NCBI GenBank assembly: GCA_002490995.1
Contig: DKVC01000228.1
Location: 1 to 36,185, forward strand
DNA length: 36,185 nt
Origin: Lachnospiraceae bacterium UBA7188
GTDB taxonomy: Bacteria > Bacillota > Clostridia > Lachnospirales > Lachnospiraceae
Direction of reading: 5' to 3'
Position numbers and translations under genes: made by a program. The notes beneath the pieces were generated by a model. It saw only the letters and a program-made list of their open reading frames with translations. It was not told the DNA's origin and did no database searches. The first letter of the stretch is position 1, and every line of letters begins with the position of its first letter. Below, piece after piece: positions 8,747 to 17,668 of this stretch.

Positions 8747-11311
8747 ATGAAAAAACGCAGTATTCTTAATTACGCCATAGCGGCCGGTCTTTGCCTTGCT
8801 TTCCTGGGAGGATGCGGTGATTCCTCGGATGGAACCGTTGTAGAGAGTACGGAAAGCTACTGGGAGACACAACAGTTTGATGATCTGACAGGAACTGATT
8901 TTATCAAGGTCGGAGAGAGCGGTAAAATGCAGCTGTTGATGAATCCGTCTACGGCTACCATTCGCTGGATGGATACTTCTACCGGTGCCTATCAGGATAC
9001 CAATATGAGCCATGATGAGGGAATGCAGGGGCTGACGAATATGGAACAGTCCGATCTCGTGGTGAGATATTTTGCCGGCAGCAAAAATAATAATATGCTT
9101 TACTATACGCTGAATTCATATGATTCCTACAGTATGTGTATCAGCAGAGACCAGGTGTCTTATCAGCTGATGGACAATGGAGTCCGTGTACTGTACAGAC
9201 TGGGCGATGACAGCGTGACTTACAAGAATTTCCCTCCGAAATTATCGGATGAACGGATGCAGGAATATATTCTGCAGTATCTGGATGATATTCAGAAGTC
9301 CGTAGTTACAGAGAAGCGTTATACACAGCTTTCCACCGGTGAATGGCTCAGGAATTTCTCCGACGCGGCACAAAGCCAGCTTACCAAGGCGGCGGCAGCG
9401 GAACTTTACACTATTTTTTATGAAGTGGGACATTATACGGATGAACTCCTGATGGAAGACCTTCAGGCGGCAGAGGTAGAGCCTGATAAATACCCCAGTA
9501 ACCTGGAATTAAGAGTTGCTGTGGAATATTATCTGGACGGCGAGGATTTGATTGTTAATCTGGATACGTCCACCATGGAAACCGATGCTGATCATCCTAT
9601 CAATCAGGTACAGCTGACTCCTTATTTCCTTACTTCGGATTCGACAAATGATGCTGAAGAAGGATATATGTTTATTCCGGACGGCAGCGGTGCGTTGATT
9701 TATCTGGACAGCACCAAGACCAAGGAGTACCATTATGCTGGGTATTTCTACGGAGGAGATAAGCTTGTAGGCGCAACGAACTACAGCAGTGTGGACAATA
9801 AGATGATGATGCCTGTGTACGGCATGAAGACAGAGAACAGTACCATATTCGGAATTATCGAAGAGGGTGCGGAGGTTGCGTTCCTGGATGCTTATGTCAG
9901 CGGGACGGATAACTCGGAGCCGTTTTCAAAGATAAAGCTGTCTTTTGACATTCAGACTCAGCAGTCAATTGCTTCCGGTGCAAAGAATGCGGGCGGAGAT
10001 TTTACCATGGTGAAGGCTTCCGACGATGTCTATGACGAAAATATTACGATTCGTTACAAATGGCTGGGCGAGGATGCGGATTACCTGGATATGGCAAATT
10101 GCTATGCCGGATACCTGGAAGAAAAAGGCGTGCTGACAGCCGGAACTCAGGAGGAGGAAGCTCCTTTCTATGTAGAGTTGTTGGGAAGCACGGACAAAAC
10201 CAAGTATTTCCTTGGAATTCCCTATGAGGGTTCCCAGACTTTGACCACCTTTAAGCAGGGAGAAGAAATTCTTCGGAATATGACTGACAATGGTGTCAAA
10301 AATGTGAAGCTGATTTACAGCGGTATGGTGAACGGAGGCATGAACCAGCGTTCTCTGGCGTCAAATGTGAAGCTGGCGCCGGGATTGGGCGGAAAATCTG
10401 CCCTGAACAGCCTGAAGAAGTATGCGGATTCCGTAGGGGCTACACTTTTCCCGAATCTCCAGCTGCAGACAGCGTACACAAAGACTAAGATAAGCAATGA
10501 TATGGCAGCCTGGAATATTGTCAATGAGCGTGGGCAGATTTATTCCTTCAATCCCGTGAAAAACACGGTAGAGGATGAGGCTGATTACCCGCTGTATCTT
10601 ATCAGTCCTTCTTATCTGGATAAATACATGAGCAAGGTGAAGAAATCCTACTCCAGTAAGATCGGGCTTAATACCATGGCTTCCAATGATTTGTATACCT
10701 TTATCGGGACGAATTACAGATACACTCAGGTATCACCTTCTTCAGGAGAAAAGCTGATGAAGGATGCAACGACAAATTTTGCTGACGGTATGACGCTGAT
10801 GTTGTCCAATCCGGTCAGTGATGCATATGCTTACAGTACTTACCTGACGGATATTCCTACCACGGACAGCGGTATGAGAGTACTGGATGCGTCTATTCCT
10901 TTTACCGGGCTTGTGCTGGATGGATATAAGATGTATTCCTCCGAATCCCTGAACAAAGAGAGTACGGATGTGTACGTGAATTTCATGCATGTCCTGGAAA
11001 GCAACGGCGCACCGAAGTTTACCTTTATTTATGAGGACAACTCCATATTGTCAGGTACGGAGCAGGAGAATTACTTTGCAGTGAATTACAACTACTGGCG
11101 GGATAAGATAGGCGCTTATTATGAGGAGTACAGCAATTTCTACAATCAGGTAAAGGGAGCGGCTATCACAGAGCATGAACTGTATGATCGTAATGACAAC
11201 CTGAGAGTGGTGACTTATTCCAACGGAGTCAAGGCTTACTTTAACTACAGCGACCTGGAAGAACAGATTGACGGAGTGACGGTGCCGGCTTTCAGCTATG
11301 TAATAAAGTAA
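8747..11311 (+). CDS. DUF5696-like lipoprotein of the sugar-import locus
   Basis: This is an 854-residue surface lipoprotein of unknown biochemical role. The ATG at 8747 follows GGAAGGAGG at the right distance; an upstream in-frame TTG at 8660 lies inside the previous gene and is rejected. The lipobox is LGGC, with Cys23 lipidated. I recognise it as DUF5696-like from the GYMFIPDGSGALIYLDS stretch (about residue 305), the MPVYGMKTENSTIFGIIEEG strand pair (about 354), the VKNVKLIYSGMVNGG segment (about 516) and DASIPFTGLVLDGYKMY (about 714). The layout, a beta-rich half followed by alternating strand/helix, resembles glycoside hydrolases with a beta-sandwich plus TIM barrel, but I cannot point to catalytic residues. 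It sits between the two permease pairs, so a role in presenting or processing the imported glycan is likely (inference). Confidence 0.7.
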   Translation: MKKRSILNYAIAAGLCLAFLGGCGDSSDGTVVESTESYWETQQFDDLTGTDFIKVGESGKMQLLMNPSTATIRWMDTSTGAYQDTNMSHDEGMQGLTNMEQSDLVVRYFAGSKNNNMLYYTLNSYDSYSMCISRDQVSYQLMDNGVRVLYRLGDDSVTYKNFPPKLSDERMQEYILQYLDDIQKSVVTEKRYTQLSTGEWLRNFSDAAQSQLTKAAAAELYTIFYEVGHYTDELLMEDLQAAEVEPDKYPSNLELRVAVEYYLDGEDLIVNLDTSTMETDADHPINQVQLTPYFLTSDSTNDAEEGYMFIPDGSGALIYLDSTKTKEYHYAGYFYGGDKLVGATNYSSVDNKMMMPVYGMKTENSTIFGIIEEGAEVAFLDAYVSGTDNSEPFSKIKLSFDIQTQQSIASGAKNAGGDFTMVKASDDVYDENITIRYKWLGEDADYLDMANCYAGYLEEKGVLTAGTQEEEAPFYVELLGSTDKTKYFLGIPYEGSQTLTTFKQGEEILRNMTDNGVKNVKLIYSGMVNGGMNQRSLASNVKLAPGLGGKSALNSLKKYADSVGATLFPNLQLQTAYTKTKISNDMAAWNIVNERGQIYSFNPVKNTVEDEADYPLYLISPSYLDKYMSKVKKSYSSKIGLNTMASNDLYTFIGTNYRYTQVSPSSGEKLMKDATTNFADGMTLMLSNPVSDAYAYSTYLTDIPTTDSGMRVLDASIPFTGLVLDGYKMYSSESLNKESTDVYVNFMHVLESNGAPKFTFIYEDNSILSGTEQENYFAVNYNYWRDKIGAYYEEYSNFYNQVKGAAITEHELYDRNDNLRVVTYSNGVKAYFNYSDLEEQIDGVTVPAFSYVIK

Positions 11312-11324
11312 AGGAGGAGGTAAG

Positions 11325-12272
11325 ATGAAAAAAGAAACAAAAACGGCGGAAAAAAAGCCGACTCTTTCCTGGTATAAGAGAATGGACTTCTCCAAAAAGA
11401 CGGCGTTGTGGGGTATTATATTCCTGCTTCCGTGGCTCATCGGCCTGGTTTTCTTCTTCCTGAGACCCCTGGTGAACACGTTATGGTATTCGCTGTGCAG
11501 TATGGAGATGGTGAACGGCAAGTTTTCCGGAACCTTTATTGGAGTTGATAATTTTAAATATGTGCTGGGTGTCAATGCCAATTACACACGATATCTGGCA
11601 GAATCCTTTACCAATATGGCCAAGGAAGTGCCTTTCCAGATTTTCCTTGCCCTGTTTATCGCAATGCTGCTGAACGGGGAGTACAGGGGAAGAGGATTTT
11701 TCCGGGCAATCTTTGTTATCCCGATTATCCTTGCAACTGGTGTGGCAACTTTTGAACTGGCAGAGGTTAAAATGTCCACAGCGACTACGGAATCTGTTAT
11801 GGATATGAAATGGCTGGAGGACCTGATTGTGAATTCGGGTATCCCGCAGCAGCTGACATCGCTACTGGTTACTTATGTACAGAATATTTTCAAAGTGGTG
11901 ACTACCTGCGGCGTGCAGATTCTTTTGTTCCTGTCGGGTCTGCAGGCAATCTCTCCTACCCTTTATGAGGTAGCAAAGATGGAAGGGTGTACTCAGTTTG
12001 AGACTTTCTGTAAGATCACGCTTCCCATGGTATCTCCGACGATTCTGGTGTGCCTGGTTTACAGTATTGCGGAATCTTTCGCTTCCGCAACGATTACAGT
12101 GGGTGATTCGACACAGTCGTTTTCCTCATATATACAGAGTATCACCTTCAATGGATCTCCTGAGTATTATGGCTACGGCGCGGCGATGAGTTTCATATAC
12201 TTTGCTGCCACATTGGTTACGGTAGGCGTTGTCTGCGGTATCGTGTCGAAGGGGGTGTTCTACTATGACTAA
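11325..12272 (+). CDS. Sugar ABC transporter permease (MalF/UgpA type), second pair
   Basis: This is a membrane subunit of a second CUT1-type permease pair. The ATG at 11325 follows AGGAGG closely. After a lysine-rich cytoplasmic N-terminus the first membrane segment is ALWGIIFLLPWLIGLVFFF; about six segments are present. The EAA coupling loop, YEVAKMEGC then ITLPMVSP, is near residue 214. Between about residues 140 and 170 there is an extra stretch (STATTESVMDMKWLEDLIVNS) compared with the permease at 4764, probably an extracytoplasmic loop. The next permease overlaps its 3' end by 8 bp, indicating translational coupling. Length is 315 aa. Confidence 0.92.
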   Translation: MKKETKTAEKKPTLSWYKRMDFSKKTALWGIIFLLPWLIGLVFFFLRPLVNTLWYSLCSMEMVNGKFSGTFIGVDNFKYVLGVNANYTRYLAESFTNMAKEVPFQIFLALFIAMLLNGEYRGRGFFRAIFVIPIILATGVATFELAEVKMSTATTESVMDMKWLEDLIVNSGIPQQLTSLLVTYVQNIFKVVTTCGVQILLFLSGLQAISPTLYEVAKMEGCTQFETFCKITLPMVSPTILVCLVYSIAESFASATITVGDSTQSFSSYIQSITFNGSPEYYGYGAAMSFIYFAATLVTVGVVCGIVSKGVFYYD

Positions 12273-13335
12273 ATTGAGCAGAAAAGAAAGAATGCAAAAA
12301 GCAGAAGAAATGGCGGGCATCAGCTTTTGGGTTGACCTGCGCAAGGGACGTCTCAGCAAGTATACCATTCAGAAGAAGGTAAAAAGCTTTATTGCATCCC
12401 TGTTCCGCTATGTTATATTAATCTGTCTTGGTTTCGTGGTTATTACACCCATATGGAATCTGGCGAAGGATGCCTTTACGGATCCCGCAATGCTGGGTGA
12501 TAAATCCAGTTCATGGATTCCGCTGAAAACATCCGGAATTTTCATGGAAATGGCAGCGTCGAAGAGCCTTATGGAGTATGGAAAGAGCCTGGTTTATACG
12601 CTTCTGACCACCTTAGTACTGACTTTCCTGCAGGTACTTTCCACGGGACTGGCGGCTTACTCATTTGCCAGACTGAAGTTTAAGGGCAGCAATATCCTCT
12701 TCTTCTTCGTTATCCTGACTATCGTGGTACCCAGCGATTCCCTGATGCTGGCCCAGTATGCCGTATTCAGAAATTTTGATATTTTCGGCCTGATCGGTCT
12801 GATTAAGGGGAATGGCGTAGGTATTAATATGATTGGCCAGCCTGTTGCACAGTTTATTCTTGCCGGAACAGGCATGGGTGTAAAGAGTGGTCTGTATATT
12901 TATTTCATGCGCCAGGGTGTGAGAGGTTTGCCGATTTCCGTGGAGGAAGCAGCTCATGTGGACGGTGCAGGATTCCTGAGAACCTTCTTCAGTATCGTGG
13001 TTCCCAGTATGTCCGGTTCCATACTGACTGTATCGGTTCTGAGCTTCCTCTGGAACTATACCGATACATATTATACAGGACTGCTGAATCCGAGTGTGAA
13101 CCAGCTGGCTTACAGATACTCATCATTGCAGGCTAACGTCCGTTGGGGTATTGATTCGGCAGCCAAAACCAATGCGGAATGGCTGACACGTATTAACCCT
13201 TCCAACCCGTTTGTGCAGACTTCCATAATTTCTGCCTGTGCCCTGCTGGTGGTACTGCCTTTATTGGTTATGTACTGCTTTGTACAGAAACGTTTTGTAC
13301 AGGGTGCAGCACGAAGCGGTCTTGGCGGAGATTGA
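12265..13335 (+). CDS. Sugar ABC transporter permease (MalG/UgpE type), second pair
   Basis: This is the partner of the preceding permease. The ATG at 12265 is chosen because GAAGGGGG at 12248-12255 lies 9 bp upstream; the frame is open further back but only within the preceding gene. A long basic cytoplasmic N-terminus (about 45 residues, with KERMQKAEEMAG) precedes the first membrane segment, YVILICLGFVVITPIW. The EAA loop VEEAAHVDGAG is near residue 226. At 356 aa it is longer than the usual 280-310; the excess lies in the N-terminus and in a loop with GLIKGNGVGINMIGQP. A terminator-like hairpin follows the stop codon. Confidence 0.92.
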   Translation: MTKLSRKERMQKAEEMAGISFWVDLRKGRLSKYTIQKKVKSFIASLFRYVILICLGFVVITPIWNLAKDAFTDPAMLGDKSSSWIPLKTSGIFMEMAASKSLMEYGKSLVYTLLTTLVLTFLQVLSTGLAAYSFARLKFKGSNILFFFVILTIVVPSDSLMLAQYAVFRNFDIFGLIGLIKGNGVGINMIGQPVAQFILAGTGMGVKSGLYIYFMRQGVRGLPISVEEAAHVDGAGFLRTFFSIVVPSMSGSILTVSVLSFLWNYTDTYYTGLLNPSVNQLAYRYSSLQANVRWGIDSAAKTNAEWLTRINPSNPFVQTSIISACALLVVLPLLVMYCFVQKRFVQGAARSGLGGD

Positions 13336-13366
13336 TGTACGGATTTGGATGTTGATTCTAAATGGA

Positions 13367-13394
13367 GCGGTGCCGGCACCCCGGCGCCGCTTTT
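13367..13394 (+). terminator. Terminator-like hairpin inside the locus, before GH130
   Basis: GCGGTGCCGG (13367-13376) pairs with CCGGCGCCGC (13381-13390), including one G-U pair, around a CACC loop, and TTTT follows. The stem is very GC-rich. Its place, directly after the last permease and 68 bp before the GH130 start, suggests it ends or reduces transcription of the import operon before the phosphorylase gene. Confidence 0.7.
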
Positions 13395-13462
13395 CTCCCA
13401 TAAAGAGAGCCATATTTAGATATGTAGACACTTCTTTATTAACAGAAACAGGAGGAATTTAT

Positions 13463-14461
13463 ATGAGCAGGATCATTGGTAATGCGCTTCCCGGAATACC
13501 CTGGCAGGAAAGGCCGGAAGGCTGTGACAAACCCATCTGGCGCTATTCAGATAATCCCGTTATCGGACGGCATGATATTCCGATTGCCAACAGTATTTTC
13601 AACAGTGCTGTAGTGCCGTTTGGGGATGGATACGCAGGAGTATTCCGCTGTGACAGTCTGTCTGTAAGCATGGATATTTTTGCGGGATTCAGTAAAGATG
13701 CTATTCACTGGGAAATCAACCATGAACCCCTTACCTTTGAGGGAGAGGACCCGGAGGTGACAAAGAGGGAGTATCGTTACGATCCCCGTGTAGTAAAGAT
13801 TGAGGACAAATACTTTGTGACATGGTGCAATGGATACCATGGACCTACCATTGGTGTGGCTTACACCTATGATTTCAAAACCTTCCATCAGATGGAAAAT
13901 GCATTCCTTCCTTACAACAGGAACGGTGTACTGTTTCCCAGGAAGATTAACGGCCGCTATATGATGCTGTCCAGGCCCAGTGACACAGGACATACGCCCT
14001 TCGGAGATATCTTCCTGAGCCAGAGCCCGGATATGGAATTCTGGGGACATCACAGGTTCGTTATGGGAACTGTGCCTGGCGACCTGTCTGCATGGCAGTC
14101 CATGAAGATTGGCCCCGGCCCCTGTCCCATTGAGACGGATGAGGGATGGCTTCTGATTTACCATGGCGTGCTCAGAACCTGCAGCGGCTATGTGTACCGC
14201 ATGGGATGCGCTCTGCTGGATCTGGAAGAGCCCTGGAAGGTAAAGATGCGTTCCAGATATTATCTGCTGGCTCCGGAAATGCCTTATGAGCAGAACGGGG
14301 ATGTTCCCAATGTGGTATTCCCCTGCGCTGCATTGACGGATGCGGATACAGGAAGAATTGCGGTTTACTATGGGTGCGCCGACACTGTGACCGGTCTTGC
14401 ATTTACCACAGTGGATAATCTGATGGACTGGATGAAGAGATATCCCATGCCCATTCGTTAA
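13463..14461 (+). CDS. GH130 family beta-mannoside phosphorylase
   Basis: GH130 enzymes cleave beta-mannosides with phosphate, giving mannose 1-phosphate and a shortened acceptor. The 332-residue protein has no signal peptide, so it acts in the cytoplasm on imported sugar. Visible family features are NSIFNSAVVPF near residue 43, RYDPRV at about 105-110 (the Asp of DPR, about residue 107, corresponds to the catalytic acid of characterised members), a VLFPRKINGRYMMLSRPSDTGHTPFGDI-like phosphate-site region, and GPGPCPIETDEGWLLIYHGV. The compact length fits the mannooligosaccharide/N-glycan-core type rather than the roughly 390-residue mannosylglucose type, but the substrate is not proven. The ATG at 13463 follows AGGAGG; the frame is open back to 13238 but only inside the permease gene. 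Nearby nagA, nagB and nanA make a Man-GlcNAc substrate attractive. Confidence 0.88.
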   Translation: MSRIIGNALPGIPWQERPEGCDKPIWRYSDNPVIGRHDIPIANSIFNSAVVPFGDGYAGVFRCDSLSVSMDIFAGFSKDAIHWEINHEPLTFEGEDPEVTKREYRYDPRVVKIEDKYFVTWCNGYHGPTIGVAYTYDFKTFHQMENAFLPYNRNGVLFPRKINGRYMMLSRPSDTGHTPFGDIFLSQSPDMEFWGHHRFVMGTVPGDLSAWQSMKIGPGPCPIETDEGWLLIYHGVLRTCSGYVYRMGCALLDLEEPWKVKMRSRYYLLAPEMPYEQNGDVPNVVFPCAALTDADTGRIAVYYGCADTVTGLAFTTVDNLMDWMKRYPMPIR

Positions 14462-14487
14462 CGGTTAAGAAAACAGGGAATAATAGA

Positions 14488-14553
14488 TACTGCAAGTATA
14501 AGCATTTATACTGCACTCCGGTTAAATTTGCAGTACAACCCGTCTGCAGTATA
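14488..14553. repeat. Cluster of four TACTGCA/TGCAGTA motifs
   Basis: The heptamer occurs as TACTGCA at 14488-14494 and 14509-14515, and as TGCAGTA at 14529-14535 and 14545-14551, two in each direction within 66 bp. Part of the cluster also forms a hairpin: TGCAAGTATAA (14491-14501) with TTATACTGCA (14506-14515), one base bulged. This could be a regulator-binding array or an RNA structure after the GH130 stop; neither is known. Confidence 0.45.
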
Positions 14554-14567
14554 CATGAGAATTGCGG

Positions 14568-14604
14568 GAGCTGCCGCAGGCTGTTCAGCGGCGGCTCTTG
14601 TTTT
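14568..14604 (+). terminator. Rho-independent terminator after GH130
   Basis: GAGCTGCCGC (14568-14577) pairs with GCGGCGGCTC (14588-14597), with one G-U pair, around a 10-nt loop. The tail TTGTTTTG follows. It closes the GH130 transcript. The remaining 160 bp up to the next gene are AT-rich and hold no promoter that I can define with confidence. Confidence 0.8.
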
Positions 14605-14764
14605 GTCCGTTTATTTTCTGTTTATTCCGTTTTTAGCCACAGGTAATCCGAAATGCGGAATCCGATGGGCATTTCGTACGCTTCTGCAAAAAATAAGATA
14701 AAAATGTAATAAATATGGAAATGTCAGTAAATAAAGAAAAGAGAGGTCCGGAAAAGGAAAGAAA

Positions 14765-17518
14765 ATGTTTTCGAAAGTGTATTACAGTGAGATCAGGAAG
14801 TATTTTGACTATCAGATGATTATGTTGAATGACAGGGTGGAAGAACTGAGAAGGAAAGAAGCTGAGATGGCAGAGGCAGATCAGAGGCTTTGCTGTGCCA
14901 GCCGCATGCTTCTGGAACGGAAAATCGAAGAGATATCGTCTGTTCTGGGACAGTGTACACAGGATGAAGCGGAGGCTCTGCAGTTTTTATACAGCGCCAT
15001 GCCGCTGAGTGACCTGTTGAATTACCCGGCTGCGGTATATCTGGCATATGCGAAGCATGGCGTTTTTCTCTGGAGGGAAGGAGACTTTGCGGGAAAAGTG
15101 CCGGAGAAGCTTTTTGCGAATTACGTGCTTCATTACAGAGTTCATAACGAGGACATAGCGGATACCAGAAAATTCTTTTATAACCGGTTAAGGGAGCGTA
15201 CAGCCAATAAGAGCATGTATGAAGCAGCTGTGGAAACGAATTTCTGGTGTGCTGAGAAGGCTACCTATCAGAGCACATTTATGCGGACTCAGAATCCTTT
15301 GACCATGTACGGGACAGCGGCCGGACGCTGTGGGGAGGAAGCTCCTTTTGCAGTGACGGCACTGCGGAGTATTGGGATACCGGCGAGAGGGGTATCCGCA
15401 CCCTGGTGGGCTCACTGTGATGACAATCATGCCTGGGTGGAGGCATGGTGTGACGGAGAATGGCATTTTCTGGGAGGATGTGAGCCGGAGAAAACATTGG
15501 ATAAGGGGTGGTTTAATGGCTCTGCGTCACGTGCCATGATGATAGAATCAAGATGGTTCGGTAAGGATGCGCCCGAGGAACAGGTGACAGGGCGTCCTGA
15601 TATGTCTGCCAGACTGAACCTTTTGGGACTGTATGCCGACACCGTGAAGCTGGGGGTAAAAGTGACGGATGAAGAGGGTAATCTGGTTCCCGGTGCAAGG
15701 GTTGACTTTGCGGTATTGAATTATGCAAGATTTAACAGCGTGGCATCTCTTTATACCGGGAAGGAAGAAGGCAGTCCGGATTATGGCAGGGTAAAAATTG
15801 ATACAGGTTACGGAGACCTTCTGGTTTGTGCATATGCGGATGAATGCTACGGAGAAACTCATGTTTTGCTGTCAAAGGAGAACCCTGAAGCGGAATATAC
15901 AGTGGTTATCAAAAAAGAAATGCCGGAACTGAACCAGTGGCGGGATATGGATTTTCATGCGCCGGAAGGTGTGCTTCAGGATGAGAGAATGACAAAGGAA
16001 GAGGCTGCGGCAGAGAAAGCGTGTCTGGAAAGGGCAGCCGGAAGCAGACAACAGAGAATTGCGGATTTTTACCGGAAGGAAGATGCGGAACGTGTGCTGA
16101 TGCGTTTTACGGAAGAAGACAAAATTGTGGTAGATGAATTTCTGCATCAGGCACGTGGTAATATGGGAGAAATAGTCCGGTTCCTGGAGTCGGATTTCAC
16201 AGGGCGTGTGCCGGAGCTTGAAAAGCGGTACGGACAGGAGCACTGGAAGGTAGAAGCGCTGAAGACGCTGCATCCCAACGATTTCTGGGATATCAGGGCG
16301 GAGGTTCTGGCAGAGTGCAGCATCTGCGCTTCCCCGTATGCAGACGGATTTTCTCAGGAAGTGTTCTTCTCTGACCTGCTGAACCCCTGTGCCATGTTTG
16401 AGCTACCCAGGACCTGCCGGGTAGTACTGAGGGGCATGTTCAGCGAGGAACAGAAAGAAGAAATCCGGAAAGATCCAAAATGTCTGCCGGGGAAACTTGA
16501 CAGTTTTCTGATTTCCCTGCCGGAACAGGAATATGCCAATTTGATAACAGGACCTGTGGGATGCATGACCGGAGGTATGGGCAACGAGATTTCAAGGGCA
16601 GTGCTGTGTATTCAAATATATCGTTCCCTGGGGATTCCTGCCAGAATGCGCCCTGTGGACAGAAGCATGGAATGCTATGTGGACGGGACATTTGTTCCGG
16701 TTGCTTCAAAAGAGATGGGAAAACAGGGCACCCTTATTCTGGAAAGCGGGGAATCCCTGAGCCTGGAAAACTGGAAGCACTACTCACTTTCCAGATTTGA
16801 AAACGGACGTTTTATGCCGCTTTTTATCAGGCCGGAAAGAAAAAAATCCAGGCCGGATTCAGGACAGGGAGCGGAACAGGAGAAGATGCCTGAGAACGAC
16901 GAAGCCGGAAAGCAGGAGCGCAGGCTGGAACTGGACAGCGGCAGATACCGCATTGTGACTACAAATCGTCTTCCAAACGGAAATCAATACGTGAAAATAC
17001 AGGATTTTGATATAGAGGAAGGGAAAGAGAAGCGGATAGAACTTCAGATGCGTGAGATTTCCAGGGAGGATCTTCTGAGCAGAATGCCGGTAGAGGATTT
17101 CGCCTTGCATACAGAAGAAGGGGAGACAGTGATGCTTTCCTCGTTAAGCAGGGGAAAGAGGGCGCTTGTGCTGTGGCTGGAGCTGACCAGGGAGCCTACG
17201 GAACATGTTTTGAATGAAATGTATGAAAAGCATGAAGTATTTAGAAAAATCAGTGCCCCAATCTACTTTGTGCTTCGCAGAGATGAGAATTACATCCAGG
17301 ATCAGACGCTGCAGAGGACATGTGGTGTACTGCCGGGAATTGAGCTGCTTTTCCATGATTTTGGTGAATCCTACGCTGATCTTTCACGGCAGACAGGCAG
17401 AAATCCGGGTAAATTACCGCTTGTAACGATTATGGAAAATGGAAATGACTGTATTTTCTCCGATTGCGGCTATAATGTGGGCATGGCGGATATGCTTCTG
17501 CGGATTTTATACTTGTGA
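14765..17518 (+). CDS. Transglutaminase-like multidomain protein, cytoplasmic
   Basis: This 917-residue protein has no signal peptide. Residues about 150-260 form a transglutaminase-like core: a Cys in GRCGEEAPF (about Cys189), RSIGIPARGVSAPWW, then the His of DDNHAWVEAW (about His222). The third position is Glu in GGCEPEK (about Glu240) where Asp-Pro is usual. A beta-sandwich-like stretch follows (about 295-380, VTDEEGNLVPGARVDF). A second, weaker transglutaminase-like region is near residue 600 (GGMGNEISRAVLCIQIYRSL then GIPARMRPV), with Asn where Cys would be expected. The last 140 residues resemble a thioredoxin/AhpC-like fold (VEDFALHTEEGETVMLSSL, then GKRALVLWLE). Transglutaminase-like folds include proteases and deamidases as well as cross-linkers, so activity is open. 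The ATG at 14765 has AAGGAAAG upstream. It lies between GH130 and a GH123-like gene. Confidence 0.7.
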   Translation: MFSKVYYSEIRKYFDYQMIMLNDRVEELRRKEAEMAEADQRLCCASRMLLERKIEEISSVLGQCTQDEAEALQFLYSAMPLSDLLNYPAAVYLAYAKHGVFLWREGDFAGKVPEKLFANYVLHYRVHNEDIADTRKFFYNRLRERTANKSMYEAAVETNFWCAEKATYQSTFMRTQNPLTMYGTAAGRCGEEAPFAVTALRSIGIPARGVSAPWWAHCDDNHAWVEAWCDGEWHFLGGCEPEKTLDKGWFNGSASRAMMIESRWFGKDAPEEQVTGRPDMSARLNLLGLYADTVKLGVKVTDEEGNLVPGARVDFAVLNYARFNSVASLYTGKEEGSPDYGRVKIDTGYGDLLVCAYADECYGETHVLLSKENPEAEYTVVIKKEMPELNQWRDMDFHAPEGVLQDERMTKEEAAAEKACLERAAGSRQQRIADFYRKEDAERVLMRFTEEDKIVVDEFLHQARGNMGEIVRFLESDFTGRVPELEKRYGQEHWKVEALKTLHPNDFWDIRAEVLAECSICASPYADGFSQEVFFSDLLNPCAMFELPRTCRVVLRGMFSEEQKEEIRKDPKCLPGKLDSFLISLPEQEYANLITGPVGCMTGGMGNEISRAVLCIQIYRSLGIPARMRPVDRSMECYVDGTFVPVASKEMGKQGTLILESGESLSLENWKHYSLSRFENGRFMPLFIRPERKKSRPDSGQGAEQEKMPENDEAGKQERRLELDSGRYRIVTTNRLPNGNQYVKIQDFDIEEGKEKRIELQMREISREDLLSRMPVEDFALHTEEGETVMLSSLSRGKRALVLWLELTREPTEHVLNEMYEKHEVFRKISAPIYFVLRRDENYIQDQTLQRTCGVLPGIELLFHDFGESYADLSRQTGRNPGKLPLVTIMENGNDCIFSDCGYNVGMADMLLRILYL

Positions 17519-17556
17519 TTTTATGATTGAAAAGACATACAGGAAGCACTCAATGG

Positions 17557-17598
17557 TTATACATGCAGGTTGGCACAGATATTCCTTAACATGTATAA
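17557..17598. repeat. Perfect 9-bp inverted repeat between genes
   Basis: TTATACATG (17557-17565) and CATGTATAA (17590-17598) are perfect complements 24 bp apart in the 150-bp gap before the GH123-like gene. There is no T-run after it, so it is probably not a terminator. It may be paired operator half-sites or an mRNA structure. Confidence 0.35.
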
Positions 17599-17668
17599 AA
17601 CTTGACGGTATTCAGCATAAAAATTGGCAGAAAAAAATATGCATGTAGAAGGCGGAAAGGTGTGGTGA

